NCBI RefSeq assembly: GCF_000717595.1
Contig: NZ_JNZO01000001.1
Coordinates: 186,001-250,000 of the forward strand
Direction: 5' to 3'
Source of the DNA: Streptomyces flavochromogenes
GTDB taxonomy: Bacteria > Actinomycetota > Actinomycetes > Streptomycetales > Streptomycetaceae
DNA: 64,000 nucleotides
A program made the translations under genes and the position numbers. Below, piece by piece: positions 18,568 through 26,348 of this stretch. Position 1 is the first letter of the stretch, and each line of letters begins with the position of its first letter. The notes beneath the pieces were generated by a model. The model saw nothing but the letters and a program-made list of their open reading frames with translations, was not told the DNA's origin and did no database searches.

Positions 18568-18930
18568 TCAGGCCACCGCGCGAGCCCGGCGATCCACGGT
18601 CGCGAGGGCGGTGTTGACCACGGCCACGACAGCGAACACCACCGCCCCGCCGTGCCGCCCCAGGGCGTAGAGCGCGGCCGCGGCGGCACCGAACACCAGC
18701 GCCTTCACGGCCAGCACGCCCACCACCGGTAGACGGACCCGCGCCTTCGGGGCGGCGAAGAGCCCCCACAGGACGGCCGCCGCCGCGGGCGCGGCGACGG
18801 CGAGCAGGAGGCGCGGGGCCAAGGCCTCCGCGCTCTCCCAGCCCCACCACGCGAGCATCGCCAGCGCCGCCAACTCCAGTAGGAACGCCAGCCCTTCGTT
18901 GAACACGTACAAGGGCGTGGGGAGCTTCAT
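18568..18930 (-). CDS. YrdB-like (DUF2568) small membrane protein
   Basis: From ATG 18930 (AAGGAAGG upstream) this encodes 120 residues with four hydrophobic helices: LYVFNEGLAFLLELAALAMLAWWGW, LLLAVAAPAAAAVLWGLFAAPKA, LPVVGVLAVKALVFGAAAAALYALG and a final VVFAVVAVVNTALATVDR. The NEGLAFLLELAALAMLAWWGW opening and the FAAPKA turn are typical of the YrdB/DUF2568 family. It is an integral membrane protein of unknown role. It ends 20 bp from the convergent MarR gene. Confidence 0.8.
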   Translation of the reverse strand: MKLPTPLYVFNEGLAFLLELAALAMLAWWGWESAEALAPRLLLAVAAPAAAAVLWGLFAAPKARVRLPVVGVLAVKALVFGAAAAALYALGRHGGAVVFAVVAVVNTALATVDRRARAVA

Positions 18931-19014
18931 CGGATGCCTTCCTTCGCCGGGGCGCGACCAACAGAGGCGCCCACTTTTCCACACATCCGTACGTCCGCAC
19001 TTCTGTCGAACCTC

Positions 19015-19076
19015 TTTACGCGGCAGTCGCACGACGATACGTTCCGGCCACGCAAGATGTTTCTGCAAGTTTCCGA
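19015..19076 (+). promoter_or_regulatory. Alpha-amylase promoter with downstream direct-repeat operator
   Basis: TTTACG (19015-19020) and TACGTT (19038-19043) are 17 bp apart and make a plausible vegetative promoter. Just after the expected start site, GCAAG occurs at 19052 and 19065 within GCAAGATGTTTC and GCAAGTTTCC, a direct repeat. GCAAG/CTTGC repeats at this place recall the MalR/Reg1 (LacI-family) operators of Streptomyces amylase genes, from memory of those promoters, so repression in the absence of maltodextrins is likely. Confidence 0.45.
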
Positions 19077-19154
19077 CAGCGTTTCCAGAGGGCTTCGACT
19101 CCTGTCCGGGGCAGAGCTCTGCCCGGTGACGCGCGGCCCTGCCTGGAGAATCGG

Positions 19155-22100
19155 ATGACACGCACCCGCGGACTGACCCCCACTCACAGACGGCTACCCC
19201 TAAGGCCGTTGGCCGCCCTGGCGGTCGCCGCCGGCGTCCTCGGCCTGGTGACCGCACCGTCCGGCGGCGCCACATCGGAGCCCGACCCGCGTACGGCGCC
19301 GGTCGCGGCCACCGCCGGGAACACCGCCACGGTCTTCTACTGGACGAAGACCAGGAACTGGGCGCGGTACAACCTCCATTGGGCACCGGACGGCGGCACC
19401 TGGACCACCGTCCCCGGCGTTGCCATGGAGGCCGCCTGTACGGACTGGGTGAAGAAGACCGTCACCCTCGGTACGGCCACCGGCCTCCAGGCGACCTTCA
19501 ACAACGGCAGCGGCACCTGGGACAACAACGGCGGCAGGAACTACGCCCTCGGCACCGGTGCCATCACCGTCAGGGACGGGGTGATCGCCCACTCCGACCC
19601 CTGCGCCGGAACCGAGCCCGAACCGACCCCGACGCCGGGCGCGAAGGCCACCGTCTACTACTCGACCGAGGCGCTGGGCTGGTCGACCGTCAACCTCCAC
19701 TACCAGCCGGCCGGTGGCGCCTGGACCACGGTCCCGGGCGTCGGCATGCAGTCCGCCTGCGCCGGCTGGTGGAAGCGGGAGGTCGACCTCGGCACGGCCG
19801 CCTCGCTCAAGGCCGCCTTCAACAACGGCAACGGCACCTGGGACAACAACGGCGGCGCCGACTACCCGATCGGCACGGGCGTCAGCACCGTACGGAACAA
19901 CACGGTGACGGCGAACGCGGCCGACCCGTGCGCCGCCGAGGTGCCCGACACCCAGGCCCCGACCGTCCCCACGAAGGTCACCGCCGCCGCGGACGGCATC
20001 TCGGTCCTGCTGACCTGGGACCCCGCCACCGACAACAAGGGCGTGACGAAGTACCAGGTCACGCGGGTCGGCGGCAGCGGCGGGACGGTCGTCACCGATG
20101 TCGGCTCGACCGTGTTCTCCGACACGGGCCTCGCCGGACGGACCGCGTACAGCTACACGGTGAAGGCCGTGGACGCGGCGGGCAACGTCTCCGCCGCCTC
20201 GGCGCCCGCGACGGCCACCACCGGAGACAAGCCGGCCGCCCCTGCCACCGGGAAGCCGCTCGGCACCGACCCGCGCAAGGACCCGATCTACTTCGTCCTC
20301 ACGGCCCGCTTCAACGACGGCGACCCGTCCAACAACCGCGGCGGCAGCCAGCACGTCAAGTCGGGCAACGCCGCCAACGACGACCCCATGTTCCGGGGCG
20401 ACTTCAAGGGCCTCGTCCAGAAGCTGGACTACGTCAAGGGCCTCGGCTTCTCGGCGATATGGGTCACCCCGGTGGTCCTCAACCGATCCGACTACGACTA
20501 CCACGGGTACCACGGCTACGACTTCTACAAGGTCGACCCGCGCCTGGAGTCGGCCGGCGCCTCCTACCAGGACCTGATCGACGCCGCCCACGCCAAGGGC
20601 ATGAAGATCTACCAGGACGTCGTCTACAACCACTCCTCGCGCTGGGGCGCCAAGGGCCTGTTCACACCCACCGTGTACGGCGTCCGGGACAGCCAGTGGA
20701 GCTGGTACTACGACGAGAAGCAGCCCGGTTTCGAGTACGACGGCCTGACGATCGACGCGAAGACCGGCAAGTCGTACTACAACGGTGACCTGTGGTCGAC
20801 GGCCGAGCCGGCCGGCAACACCTGCCTCAACTGGGGCAAGCCCACCGGCGGCAAGAGCGCCGAGGGCTACACGGTCTACAACTGCCAGTGGCCGAGCCCG
20901 ACGTCCGGGATGTTCCCGAAGGCGTTGTTCCACCAGTGCTGGATCGGCAACTGGGAGGGCGAGGACTCCCGTTCGTGCTGGCTGCACGAGGACCTGGCCG
21001 ACTTCAACACCGAGAACCCGACCGTCCAGAACCATCTGATCGGCGCCTACAACAAGTACATCGACATGGGGGTCGACGGCTTCCGCGTCGACACGGCCGT
21101 GCACATCCCGCGCACCACCTGGAACCGCCGCTTCCTGCCCGCCATCCAGGAGCGGGTGACGCGGAGCCACGGCGCCGAGGCCGCGAAGAACTTCTTCGTC
21201 TTCGGCGAGGTCGCCGCCTTCGTGAACGACAAGTGGAACCGCGGCTCGGTGAACCACTCGGCGCAGTTCTTCACCTGGAAGGAGCGCAAGGAGTACGACG
21301 CGGACGACACGAAGGCCGCGCTGGAGATGTACGACTACGAGCAGCAGCAGGGCACGGGCGGCCAGCCCACCTCCACCAACGCCTTCCTCGACGGGAACAG
21401 CTACCACACCCCCGACCACAGCCGCTTCTCGGGCATGAACGTCATCGACATGCGCATGCACATGAACTTCGGTGACGCGCAGAACGCCTTCTCCAACGGC
21501 AAGGACTCGGACGACAGTTACAACGACGCCACCTACAACGTCGTCTATGTCGACAGCCACGACTACGGCCCCAACAAGTCGAGCGAGCGGTACACCGGCG
21601 GCACCGACGCCTGGGCCGAGAACATGTCCCTGATGTGGACCTTCCGCGGCATCCCGACGCTGTACTACGGCTCCGAGATCGAGTTCCAGAAGGGACAGAA
21701 GATCGACTGCGGACCCTCCTGCCCGCTGGCCACGACCGGCCGCGCGTACTTCGGCGACCATGTCGCCGGCTCCGTCACGGCCTCCGACTTCTCCCAGGTC
21801 TCCTCGGCCTCGGGAGCGGTCGCCACCACGCTCGCACAGCCCCTGGTCAAGCACGTCCAGCGGCTCAACCAGATCCGCCGGGCGATCCCCGCGCTCCAGA
21901 CGGGCCAGTACTCCACGGAGGGCGTCTCGGGCGGCATGGCGTTCAAGCGCCGCTACACCAGCGGGAGTACGGACAGCTTCGCCCTGGTCACGATCTCGGG
22001 CGGCGCCACGTACACGGGCATCCCGAACGGCACGTACACCGACGCGGTCACCGGCGACGTGAAGACCGTCTCCAACGGTACGCTCGCGATCGGCGCGCCG

Positions 22101-22175
22101 GGCAAGGGCAACCTGCGGGTGTACGTCCTGAACGGCCCCGGCAGGATCGGCACGGCGGGCCCGTACCTGAAGTAG
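19155..22175 (+). CDS. Secreted multidomain alpha-amylase (2 CBM, FnIII, GH13)
   Basis: The 1006-residue exoenzyme opens with an Arg-rich signal peptide (about 1-40). Two tandem starch-binding modules follow (about 55-150 and 160-258), each with FNNGxGTWDNNGG as in CBM25/26, then an FnIII domain (about 262-350). From about 375 comes a GH13 alpha-amylase domain: DPIYFVLTARFNDGD, GFRVD with nucleophile Asp646, FGEV with acid/base Glu685 and VDSHDYG with Asp803. All three catalytic carboxylates are present. It degrades extracellular starch to maltooligosaccharides. ATG 19155 follows GGAGA. Expression is probably maltodextrin-controlled through the direct repeat at 19052-19074. Confidence 0.92.
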   Translation: MTRTRGLTPTHRRLPLRPLAALAVAAGVLGLVTAPSGGATSEPDPRTAPVAATAGNTATVFYWTKTRNWARYNLHWAPDGGTWTTVPGVAMEAACTDWVKKTVTLGTATGLQATFNNGSGTWDNNGGRNYALGTGAITVRDGVIAHSDPCAGTEPEPTPTPGAKATVYYSTEALGWSTVNLHYQPAGGAWTTVPGVGMQSACAGWWKREVDLGTAASLKAAFNNGNGTWDNNGGADYPIGTGVSTVRNNTVTANAADPCAAEVPDTQAPTVPTKVTAAADGISVLLTWDPATDNKGVTKYQVTRVGGSGGTVVTDVGSTVFSDTGLAGRTAYSYTVKAVDAAGNVSAASAPATATTGDKPAAPATGKPLGTDPRKDPIYFVLTARFNDGDPSNNRGGSQHVKSGNAANDDPMFRGDFKGLVQKLDYVKGLGFSAIWVTPVVLNRSDYDYHGYHGYDFYKVDPRLESAGASYQDLIDAAHAKGMKIYQDVVYNHSSRWGAKGLFTPTVYGVRDSQWSWYYDEKQPGFEYDGLTIDAKTGKSYYNGDLWSTAEPAGNTCLNWGKPTGGKSAEGYTVYNCQWPSPTSGMFPKALFHQCWIGNWEGEDSRSCWLHEDLADFNTENPTVQNHLIGAYNKYIDMGVDGFRVDTAVHIPRTTWNRRFLPAIQERVTRSHGAEAAKNFFVFGEVAAFVNDKWNRGSVNHSAQFFTWKERKEYDADDTKAALEMYDYEQQQGTGGQPTSTNAFLDGNSYHTPDHSRFSGMNVIDMRMHMNFGDAQNAFSNGKDSDDSYNDATYNVVYVDSHDYGPNKSSERYTGGTDAWAENMSLMWTFRGIPTLYYGSEIEFQKGQKIDCGPSCPLATTGRAYFGDHVAGSVTASDFSQVSSASGAVATTLAQPLVKHVQRLNQIRRAIPALQTGQYSTEGVSGGMAFKRRYTSGSTDSFALVTISGGATYTGIPNGTYTDAVTGDVKTVSNGTLAIGAPGKGNLRVYVLNGPGRIGTAGPYLK

Positions 22176-22207
22176 GGCCGAAAGCCGGACGCGTGAACGA
22201 GCCCGGT

Positions 22208-22774
22208 TCACCCCAGCGGCGTGCGATGCAGGGTGACGAGCAGGCGCCAGACGTGGTGGGCGATCCGGTCGGAATCGCCCACCACCAGGCCGTGCAGCCA
22301 GTCGGCGAGCACACCGGCGAAGGTCGCGGCCACGGCCGAGGCGATCAGTTCCGGCTCGGGGGCCCCGGCCAGGCTGCGCTCGTGGAGGCTGCGGGCCCTC
22401 AGGTCCTCGTGGAGCACGAGGCCGAGCGGCCCGCCGCCGCCCGGCCGCAGCAGGGCGCGGTAGAGGCCCGCGTGCGGGGCGAGTTCGGCGAGGAAGGCGA
22501 GCAGTGCGGGCGGTGGGGACGCCGGGTCGGGGGTGCCGCGCCAGGCGTGCAGGGCGTCCACCGCGTCGCGTACCACGTCGGCGCAGGCGTCGACGGCGAG
22601 CGCCTCCAGGTCGCTGTAGTGGACGTAGAAGGTGGCGCGGCCGACGCCGGCCCGGCGTACGAGCGTGGCGATGGTGACGTCGGCCAGCGGGCGCTCGGCG
22701 CACTCGTCGAGGAGGGCCCGGCGCAGCTTGGCCCGGGTCCTGGCCGCGCGGGGGTCTCCCGGTGTCGCGGTCAC
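22208..22774 (-). CDS. TetR-family regulator of the DUF1304 operon
   Basis: The 188-residue protein has a TetR HTH at about 12-60 (RAKLRRALLDECAERPLADVTIATLVRRAGVGRATFYVHYSDLEALAV) and a helical C-terminal domain. It lies 7 bp downstream of the DUF1304 gene and is co-transcribed with it from the promoter near 23195, where two GACA-N2-TGTC sites probably bind it. A short GTGAAC/GTTCAC hairpin (22193-22211) overlaps its stop and separates it from the convergent amylase. Confidence 0.85.
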   Translation of the reverse strand: MTATPGDPRAARTRAKLRRALLDECAERPLADVTIATLVRRAGVGRATFYVHYSDLEALAVDACADVVRDAVDALHAWRGTPDPASPPPALLAFLAELAPHAGLYRALLRPGGGGPLGLVLHEDLRARSLHERSLAGAPEPELIASAVAATFAGVLADWLHGLVVGDSDRIAHHVWRLLVTLHRTPLG

Positions 22775-22781
22775 GGCCGGG

Positions 22782-23144
22782 TCACCGGCTCAGCAGGACG
22801 GCGCCGAGGGCGAGCGCTCCCGGCAGCGCCTGGGCGACCAGGATGCGGCGGTTGGCGGTGAGACCGCCGTACAGACCGGCGATGACGACGCAGCCGAGGA
22901 AGAAGACCTGGACCCGGAAGCCGGTCGGGTCGTCGGCGATCAGGCCCCAGACGAGTCCGGCAGCGAGGAAGCCGTTGTAGAGGCCCTGGTTCGCGGCGAG
23001 CGGCGCGGTGGCGCGGGCCATGTCCGCGTCGAAGCCGGAAAGTCCGCGCCCCGGCTTCTTCTCCCACAGGAACATCTCCAGAACCAGGATGTACGCGTGC
23101 AGGGCGGCCACCAGGCCCACCAGCACGTTCGCCGTCGTCTCCAC
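22782..23144 (-). CDS. DUF1304 integral membrane protein
   Basis: GTG 23144, with GGAGGAG upstream, gives 120 residues, the exact family length. The motifs ANVLVGLVAALHAYILVLEMFLWE and ATAPLAANQGLYNGFLAAGLVWGL are diagnostic of DUF1304, a four-helix membrane protein often encoded beside a TetR regulator. Function unknown. Adjacent TetR control suggests a stress- or drug-linked role. It is the promoter-proximal gene of a two-gene operon. Confidence 0.88.
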   Translation of the reverse strand: METTANVLVGLVAALHAYILVLEMFLWEKKPGRGLSGFDADMARATAPLAANQGLYNGFLAAGLVWGLIADDPTGFRVQVFFLGCVVIAGLYGGLTANRRILVAQALPGALALGAVLLSR

Positions 23145-23179
23145 CGTCGTCTCCTCCGCGTTCAGCTGCCCGAATTTCC

Positions 23180-23212
23180 TGGACAGCTGTCCACTATACA
23201 TGGACACATGTC
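23180..23212 (-). promoter_or_regulatory. Promoter with two TetR sites flanking the -10 box
   Basis: Reading leftward the -10 is TATAGT (complement of 23193-23198). On either side lie GACAGCTGTC (23182-23191, inside the perfect 14-bp TGGACAGCTGTCCA at 23180-23193) and GACACATGTC (23203-23212). Both fit GACA-N2-TGTC, with centres 21 bp apart, two turns of DNA, so two TetR dimers would bind the same face across the -10. Confidence 0.65.
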
Positions 23213-23369
23213 TCGTAAGTCGCCCCGATCGGTCAACAGTGCGTAACACGAACGGGCTTCTCGGACTGAACGCTTCCTTCCGCCTCGCGACTCTGGGATC
23301 TTGCGTCCACCCCACACATCACAGGGCCCGGCGGGCGCCACCCGCGCCACCGGGTCATCGGAGGACGCA

Positions 23370-25190
23370 TTGTTTTCCCTCATATCCAGCCGGTTGAGAA
23401 CGTCGGCCATGGCCGCCGCGGCGCTCGGTACGACCGTGGCGCTCGCCGCTCCCGCGGGATTCGCCCAGGCAGCACCGACCGACACGGAGCCCGTCGCGGC
23501 CCGTTCGGCGGGGGCGACGCAGAGCACGACGACACCGGCAGCGGCTCCGGCCGCCTGGGCCGCGGGCACCCGCGCGTACCTGGTGATCACGGCCCCCGGC
23601 GGCACCTCGGCGGTCAGCGGCGCGGTCACGAGCAACGGCGGTTCGGTCTTCGCCGCCTATGACGCGATCGGCGTGATCGTGGCGCACTCGACGTCCGCGT
23701 CGTTCGCCTCGGCGATGCGCACCGTCAGCGGTGTCCAGCAGGTCGGGGCGACCCGCACCTCGGACGTCCCCGCCGACGCCTACAACCCGGCGCTCCCGGC
23801 CAACCCGCCGCAGTCGACGACCACGCTCACGGAGTCGAACCGCTGGGACATGACGCAGATCAAGGCCGAGCAGGCCTGGGCGGTCACCACGGGTTCGGCG
23901 ACGGTGAAGGTCGGCGTCCTCGACACCGGCGTCGACGACCAGCACCAGGACATCGCGCCCAACTTCAACGCCGCCGACTCGGCCTCCTGCGCCTACGGCA
24001 AGGCGGACACGCGCGCGGGTGCCTGGCGTGACGTCGGCACCCACGGCACGCATGTCGCGGGCACGATCGCGGCCGCCAAGAACGGCAAGGGCGTCATCGG
24101 CGTCGCGCCGGGCGTGAAGATCTCCTCCGTCCGCATCGCGGAGCCGACCAGCAGCCTGTTCTTCGCGGAGAACACGATCTGCGGCTTCATGTGGGCCGGT
24201 GACCACGGCTTCAAGGTCACCAACAACAGCTACTACACGGACCCGTGGCAGTTCAACTGCCCGGACAACCTGGACCAGGCCGCCATCATCGAGGGTGTCC
24301 GCCGGGCGCAGGTGTACGCCGAGGGCAAGGGTTCGCTCCAGGTGGCCGCCGCCGGCAACTCCAACTACGACCTGGCGAACAAGACGACCGACTCCGAGAG
24401 CCCCAACGACTCGACCCCGGTCACCCGCACCATCACCAACGCCTGCATCGACATCCCGACGGAGCTTCCGGGCGTCGTGACGGTGGCCTCGCAGGCCAGC
24501 GGCGGCGCCAAGGCCTCGTACTCGAACTTCGGCAACGGCGTCGTCGACATCGCCGCCCCGGGCGGCGACGGTTCCACCCAGGTGTACTCGACGCTGCCGG
24601 GTGGCAAGTACGGCAACATGAGCGGCACCTCGATGGCCTCCCCGCACGTGGCGGGTGTCGCGGCGCTGATCGCGAGCACCAACCCGACCTTCACCCCCGC
24701 GCAGATCCGGGACCAGCTGGGCGTCCAGGCCACGGACCGCGCGTGCCCCTCGGACACCCGCTGCAAGGGCACCACGACCAAGAACGGCTTCTTCGGTGAG
24801 GGCGCGGTCGACGCCCTGAAGGCCGTCGGGGGCACCACCCCGCCGCCCGGCGCGTACTTCGAGAACCTCACCGACGTGACGATCGCCGACAACGCGACGG
24901 TCGAGAGCCCGATCACGGTCAGCGGCGTGACGGGCAACGCCCCGGCCACGCTCAAGGTGGGCGTGGACATCAAGCACACCTACATCGGCGACCTGAAGGT
25001 CGACCTGGTGGCTCCGGACGGCACCGTGTACACGGTCCACAACCGGACCGGCAGCGGCACGGACAACATCGTCCAGACGTTCACGGTCAACGCCTCTGCA
25101 GAGGTCGCGAACGGGGTCTGGAAGCTCCGCGTGAACGACAACGCGAGCCAGGACACGGGCAGGATCGACGCCTGGAACCTGACGTTCTGA
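23370..25190 (+). CDS. Secreted subtilisin-like (S8) protease with P-domain
   Basis: TTG 23370, preceded by GGAGGA, gives 606 residues: a signal peptide of about 35, a propeptide (about 60-150, inhibitor-I9-like), and an S8 catalytic domain. The triad is Asp185 (VGVLDTGVDD), His225 (GTHGTHVAG) and Ser421 (SGTSMASPHVAG). The C-terminal 110 residues (DVTIADNATVESPITV ... GVWKLRVNDNASQDTG) form a proprotein-convertase P-domain, a jelly-roll often needed for folding. It is an extracellular serine endoprotease of broad nutritional use. A very stable 16-bp-stem terminator follows. Confidence 0.9.
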   Translation: MFSLISSRLRTSAMAAAALGTTVALAAPAGFAQAAPTDTEPVAARSAGATQSTTTPAAAPAAWAAGTRAYLVITAPGGTSAVSGAVTSNGGSVFAAYDAIGVIVAHSTSASFASAMRTVSGVQQVGATRTSDVPADAYNPALPANPPQSTTTLTESNRWDMTQIKAEQAWAVTTGSATVKVGVLDTGVDDQHQDIAPNFNAADSASCAYGKADTRAGAWRDVGTHGTHVAGTIAAAKNGKGVIGVAPGVKISSVRIAEPTSSLFFAENTICGFMWAGDHGFKVTNNSYYTDPWQFNCPDNLDQAAIIEGVRRAQVYAEGKGSLQVAAAGNSNYDLANKTTDSESPNDSTPVTRTITNACIDIPTELPGVVTVASQASGGAKASYSNFGNGVVDIAAPGGDGSTQVYSTLPGGKYGNMSGTSMASPHVAGVAALIASTNPTFTPAQIRDQLGVQATDRACPSDTRCKGTTTKNGFFGEGAVDALKAVGGTTPPPGAYFENLTDVTIADNATVESPITVSGVTGNAPATLKVGVDIKHTYIGDLKVDLVAPDGTVYTVHNRTGSGTDNIVQTFTVNASAEVANGVWKLRVNDNASQDTGRIDAWNLTF

Positions 25191-25221
25191 CGCTGAAGTC
25201 ACGGCGTCACGCGGTCCTTTG

Positions 25222-25255
25222 ACGGGGCCGGAACCCCACGGGGTTCCGGCCCCGT
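25222..25255 (+). terminator. Strong factor-independent-type hairpin after the S8 protease
   Basis: Arms 25222-25237 and 25240-25255 are perfectly complementary over 16 bp (ACGGGGCCGG... with ...CCGGCCCCGT) around an AC centre. It follows the protease stop by 32 bp and lacks a U-run, as is normal in Streptomyces. Confidence 0.88.
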
Positions 25256-25313
25256 TCCGCATGCCCGCGGGAAAAAGTCCGTACCGGGGGGTAGGCCTGC
25301 CCGGCCGCCTTGC

Positions 25314-25360
25314 TATACGTTCCGTCTAACAAGCTTGCTAGACGCTACGTCTAATAAGTG
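25314..25360. promoter_or_regulatory. Operator region of the diiron oxygenase/FprB pair
   Basis: A 20-bp near-perfect palindrome spans 25324-25343: GTCTA-A-CAAGCTTG-C-TAGAC, with one asymmetric pair. It is overlapped by two copies of a 17-bp direct repeat, ACGTTCCGTCTAACAAG (25318-25334) and ACGCTACGTCTAATAAG (25342-25358), differing at 3 positions. Symmetry of this size upstream of an AurF-type gene suggests a TetR-like repressor, but no regulator gene is adjacent. Confidence 0.6.
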
Positions 25361-25397
25361 CCCGAGCAGCCGATCGCGCGATCCAGGGAGCCGCACC

Positions 25398-26315
25398 ATG
25401 GCCAGCAGCACCGTTCGCCCGGACCACGAGGACCGGGACGTCACCGAGTCGGACGTCGCCGAGCGGCTGCTCCGGTCGGCCGCGAAGCTGTCGTACGACC
25501 CCGCCGTCGAGGTCGACTGGGACACACCCCTCGACAAGGACTTCCACGGCCAGAGCCCCGAGTGGAACTCCCTCTACGGCACGGACTACTGGAACGAGCT
25601 GACCGAGGAGCAGCGCAAGGAGCTGACCCGGCAGGAGACCGCGTCGGTCGCCAGCACCGGCATCTGGTTCGAGATGATCCTCCAGCAGATGGTGCTCCGC
25701 GACATCTACCTCCTGGACCACACCGACCCCAGGTTCCAGTGGGCCCTCACCGAGATCGCCGACGAGTGCCGGCACTCGATCATGTTCGCCCGGGGATCCC
25801 AGAAGCTCGGCGCGCCCGCCTACCGGCCCAGGCGGGCCGTCCTCGAACTCGGCCGCTTCATGAAGACCGTCGGCTTCGGCGAGGCCGCGTACGCCGGAAT
25901 CCTCGTCGCCGAGGAGGTCCTCGACGTCATGCAGCGCGACTGGATGCGCGACGAGCGGGTCGTCCCCTTCGTCCGCACCATCAGCAACATCCATGTCGTC
26001 GAGGAGTCCCGGCACATGAAGTTCGCCCGGGACGAGACGCGCCGCGCCCTCGCCCGCGCGAGCAGGGCCCGCCGGCACTTCCAGGCCCTCGTCGTCGCCA
26101 TCGCCGCCTACTACATCATCACCAGCCTGGTGAACCCCGAGGTGTACGTGCGGGCCGGACTCGACCCCGAGCGGGCCCGCCGCGAGGCGGCGGCCAACGA
26201 GCACTACAAGGCACAGCTGCGCGCCAGTTGCTCCGGACTGATGGAGTTCCTGGCCGACGTCGGGATGCTGACCCGGCCCGCGCTCTTCTTCTACCAGCGC
26301 GCCCACCTCGTCTGA
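25398..26315 (+). CDS. AurF-like diiron oxygenase
   Basis: From ATG 25398 this encodes 305 residues. Two iron-binding helices are clear, EIADECRHSIMF and HVVEESRHMKFARDE, each an E-x2/3-RH pattern. Earlier glutamates lie in ETASVASTGIWFEMILQQMV and AGILVAEEVLDVMQRDWM. This is the ferritin-like set of p-aminobenzoate N-oxygenase AurF and relatives, which use a diiron-peroxo centre to oxidise amines or C-H bonds. The gene is followed after 33 bp by a ferredoxin/FNR fusion that would deliver electrons from NADPH. From memory, the same pair occurs in mycobacteria beside fprB, so it is a conserved two-gene unit rather than part of an antibiotic cluster. Substrate unknown. Confidence 0.8.
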   Translation: MASSTVRPDHEDRDVTESDVAERLLRSAAKLSYDPAVEVDWDTPLDKDFHGQSPEWNSLYGTDYWNELTEEQRKELTRQETASVASTGIWFEMILQQMVLRDIYLLDHTDPRFQWALTEIADECRHSIMFARGSQKLGAPAYRPRRAVLELGRFMKTVGFGEAAYAGILVAEEVLDVMQRDWMRDERVVPFVRTISNIHVVEESRHMKFARDETRRALARASRARRHFQALVVAIAAYYIITSLVNPEVYVRAGLDPERARREAAANEHYKAQLRASCSGLMEFLADVGMLTRPALFFYQRAHLV

Positions 26316-26348
26316 CCCCTCCGAGCCGAGCAGAGCAGAGCCGACGAC

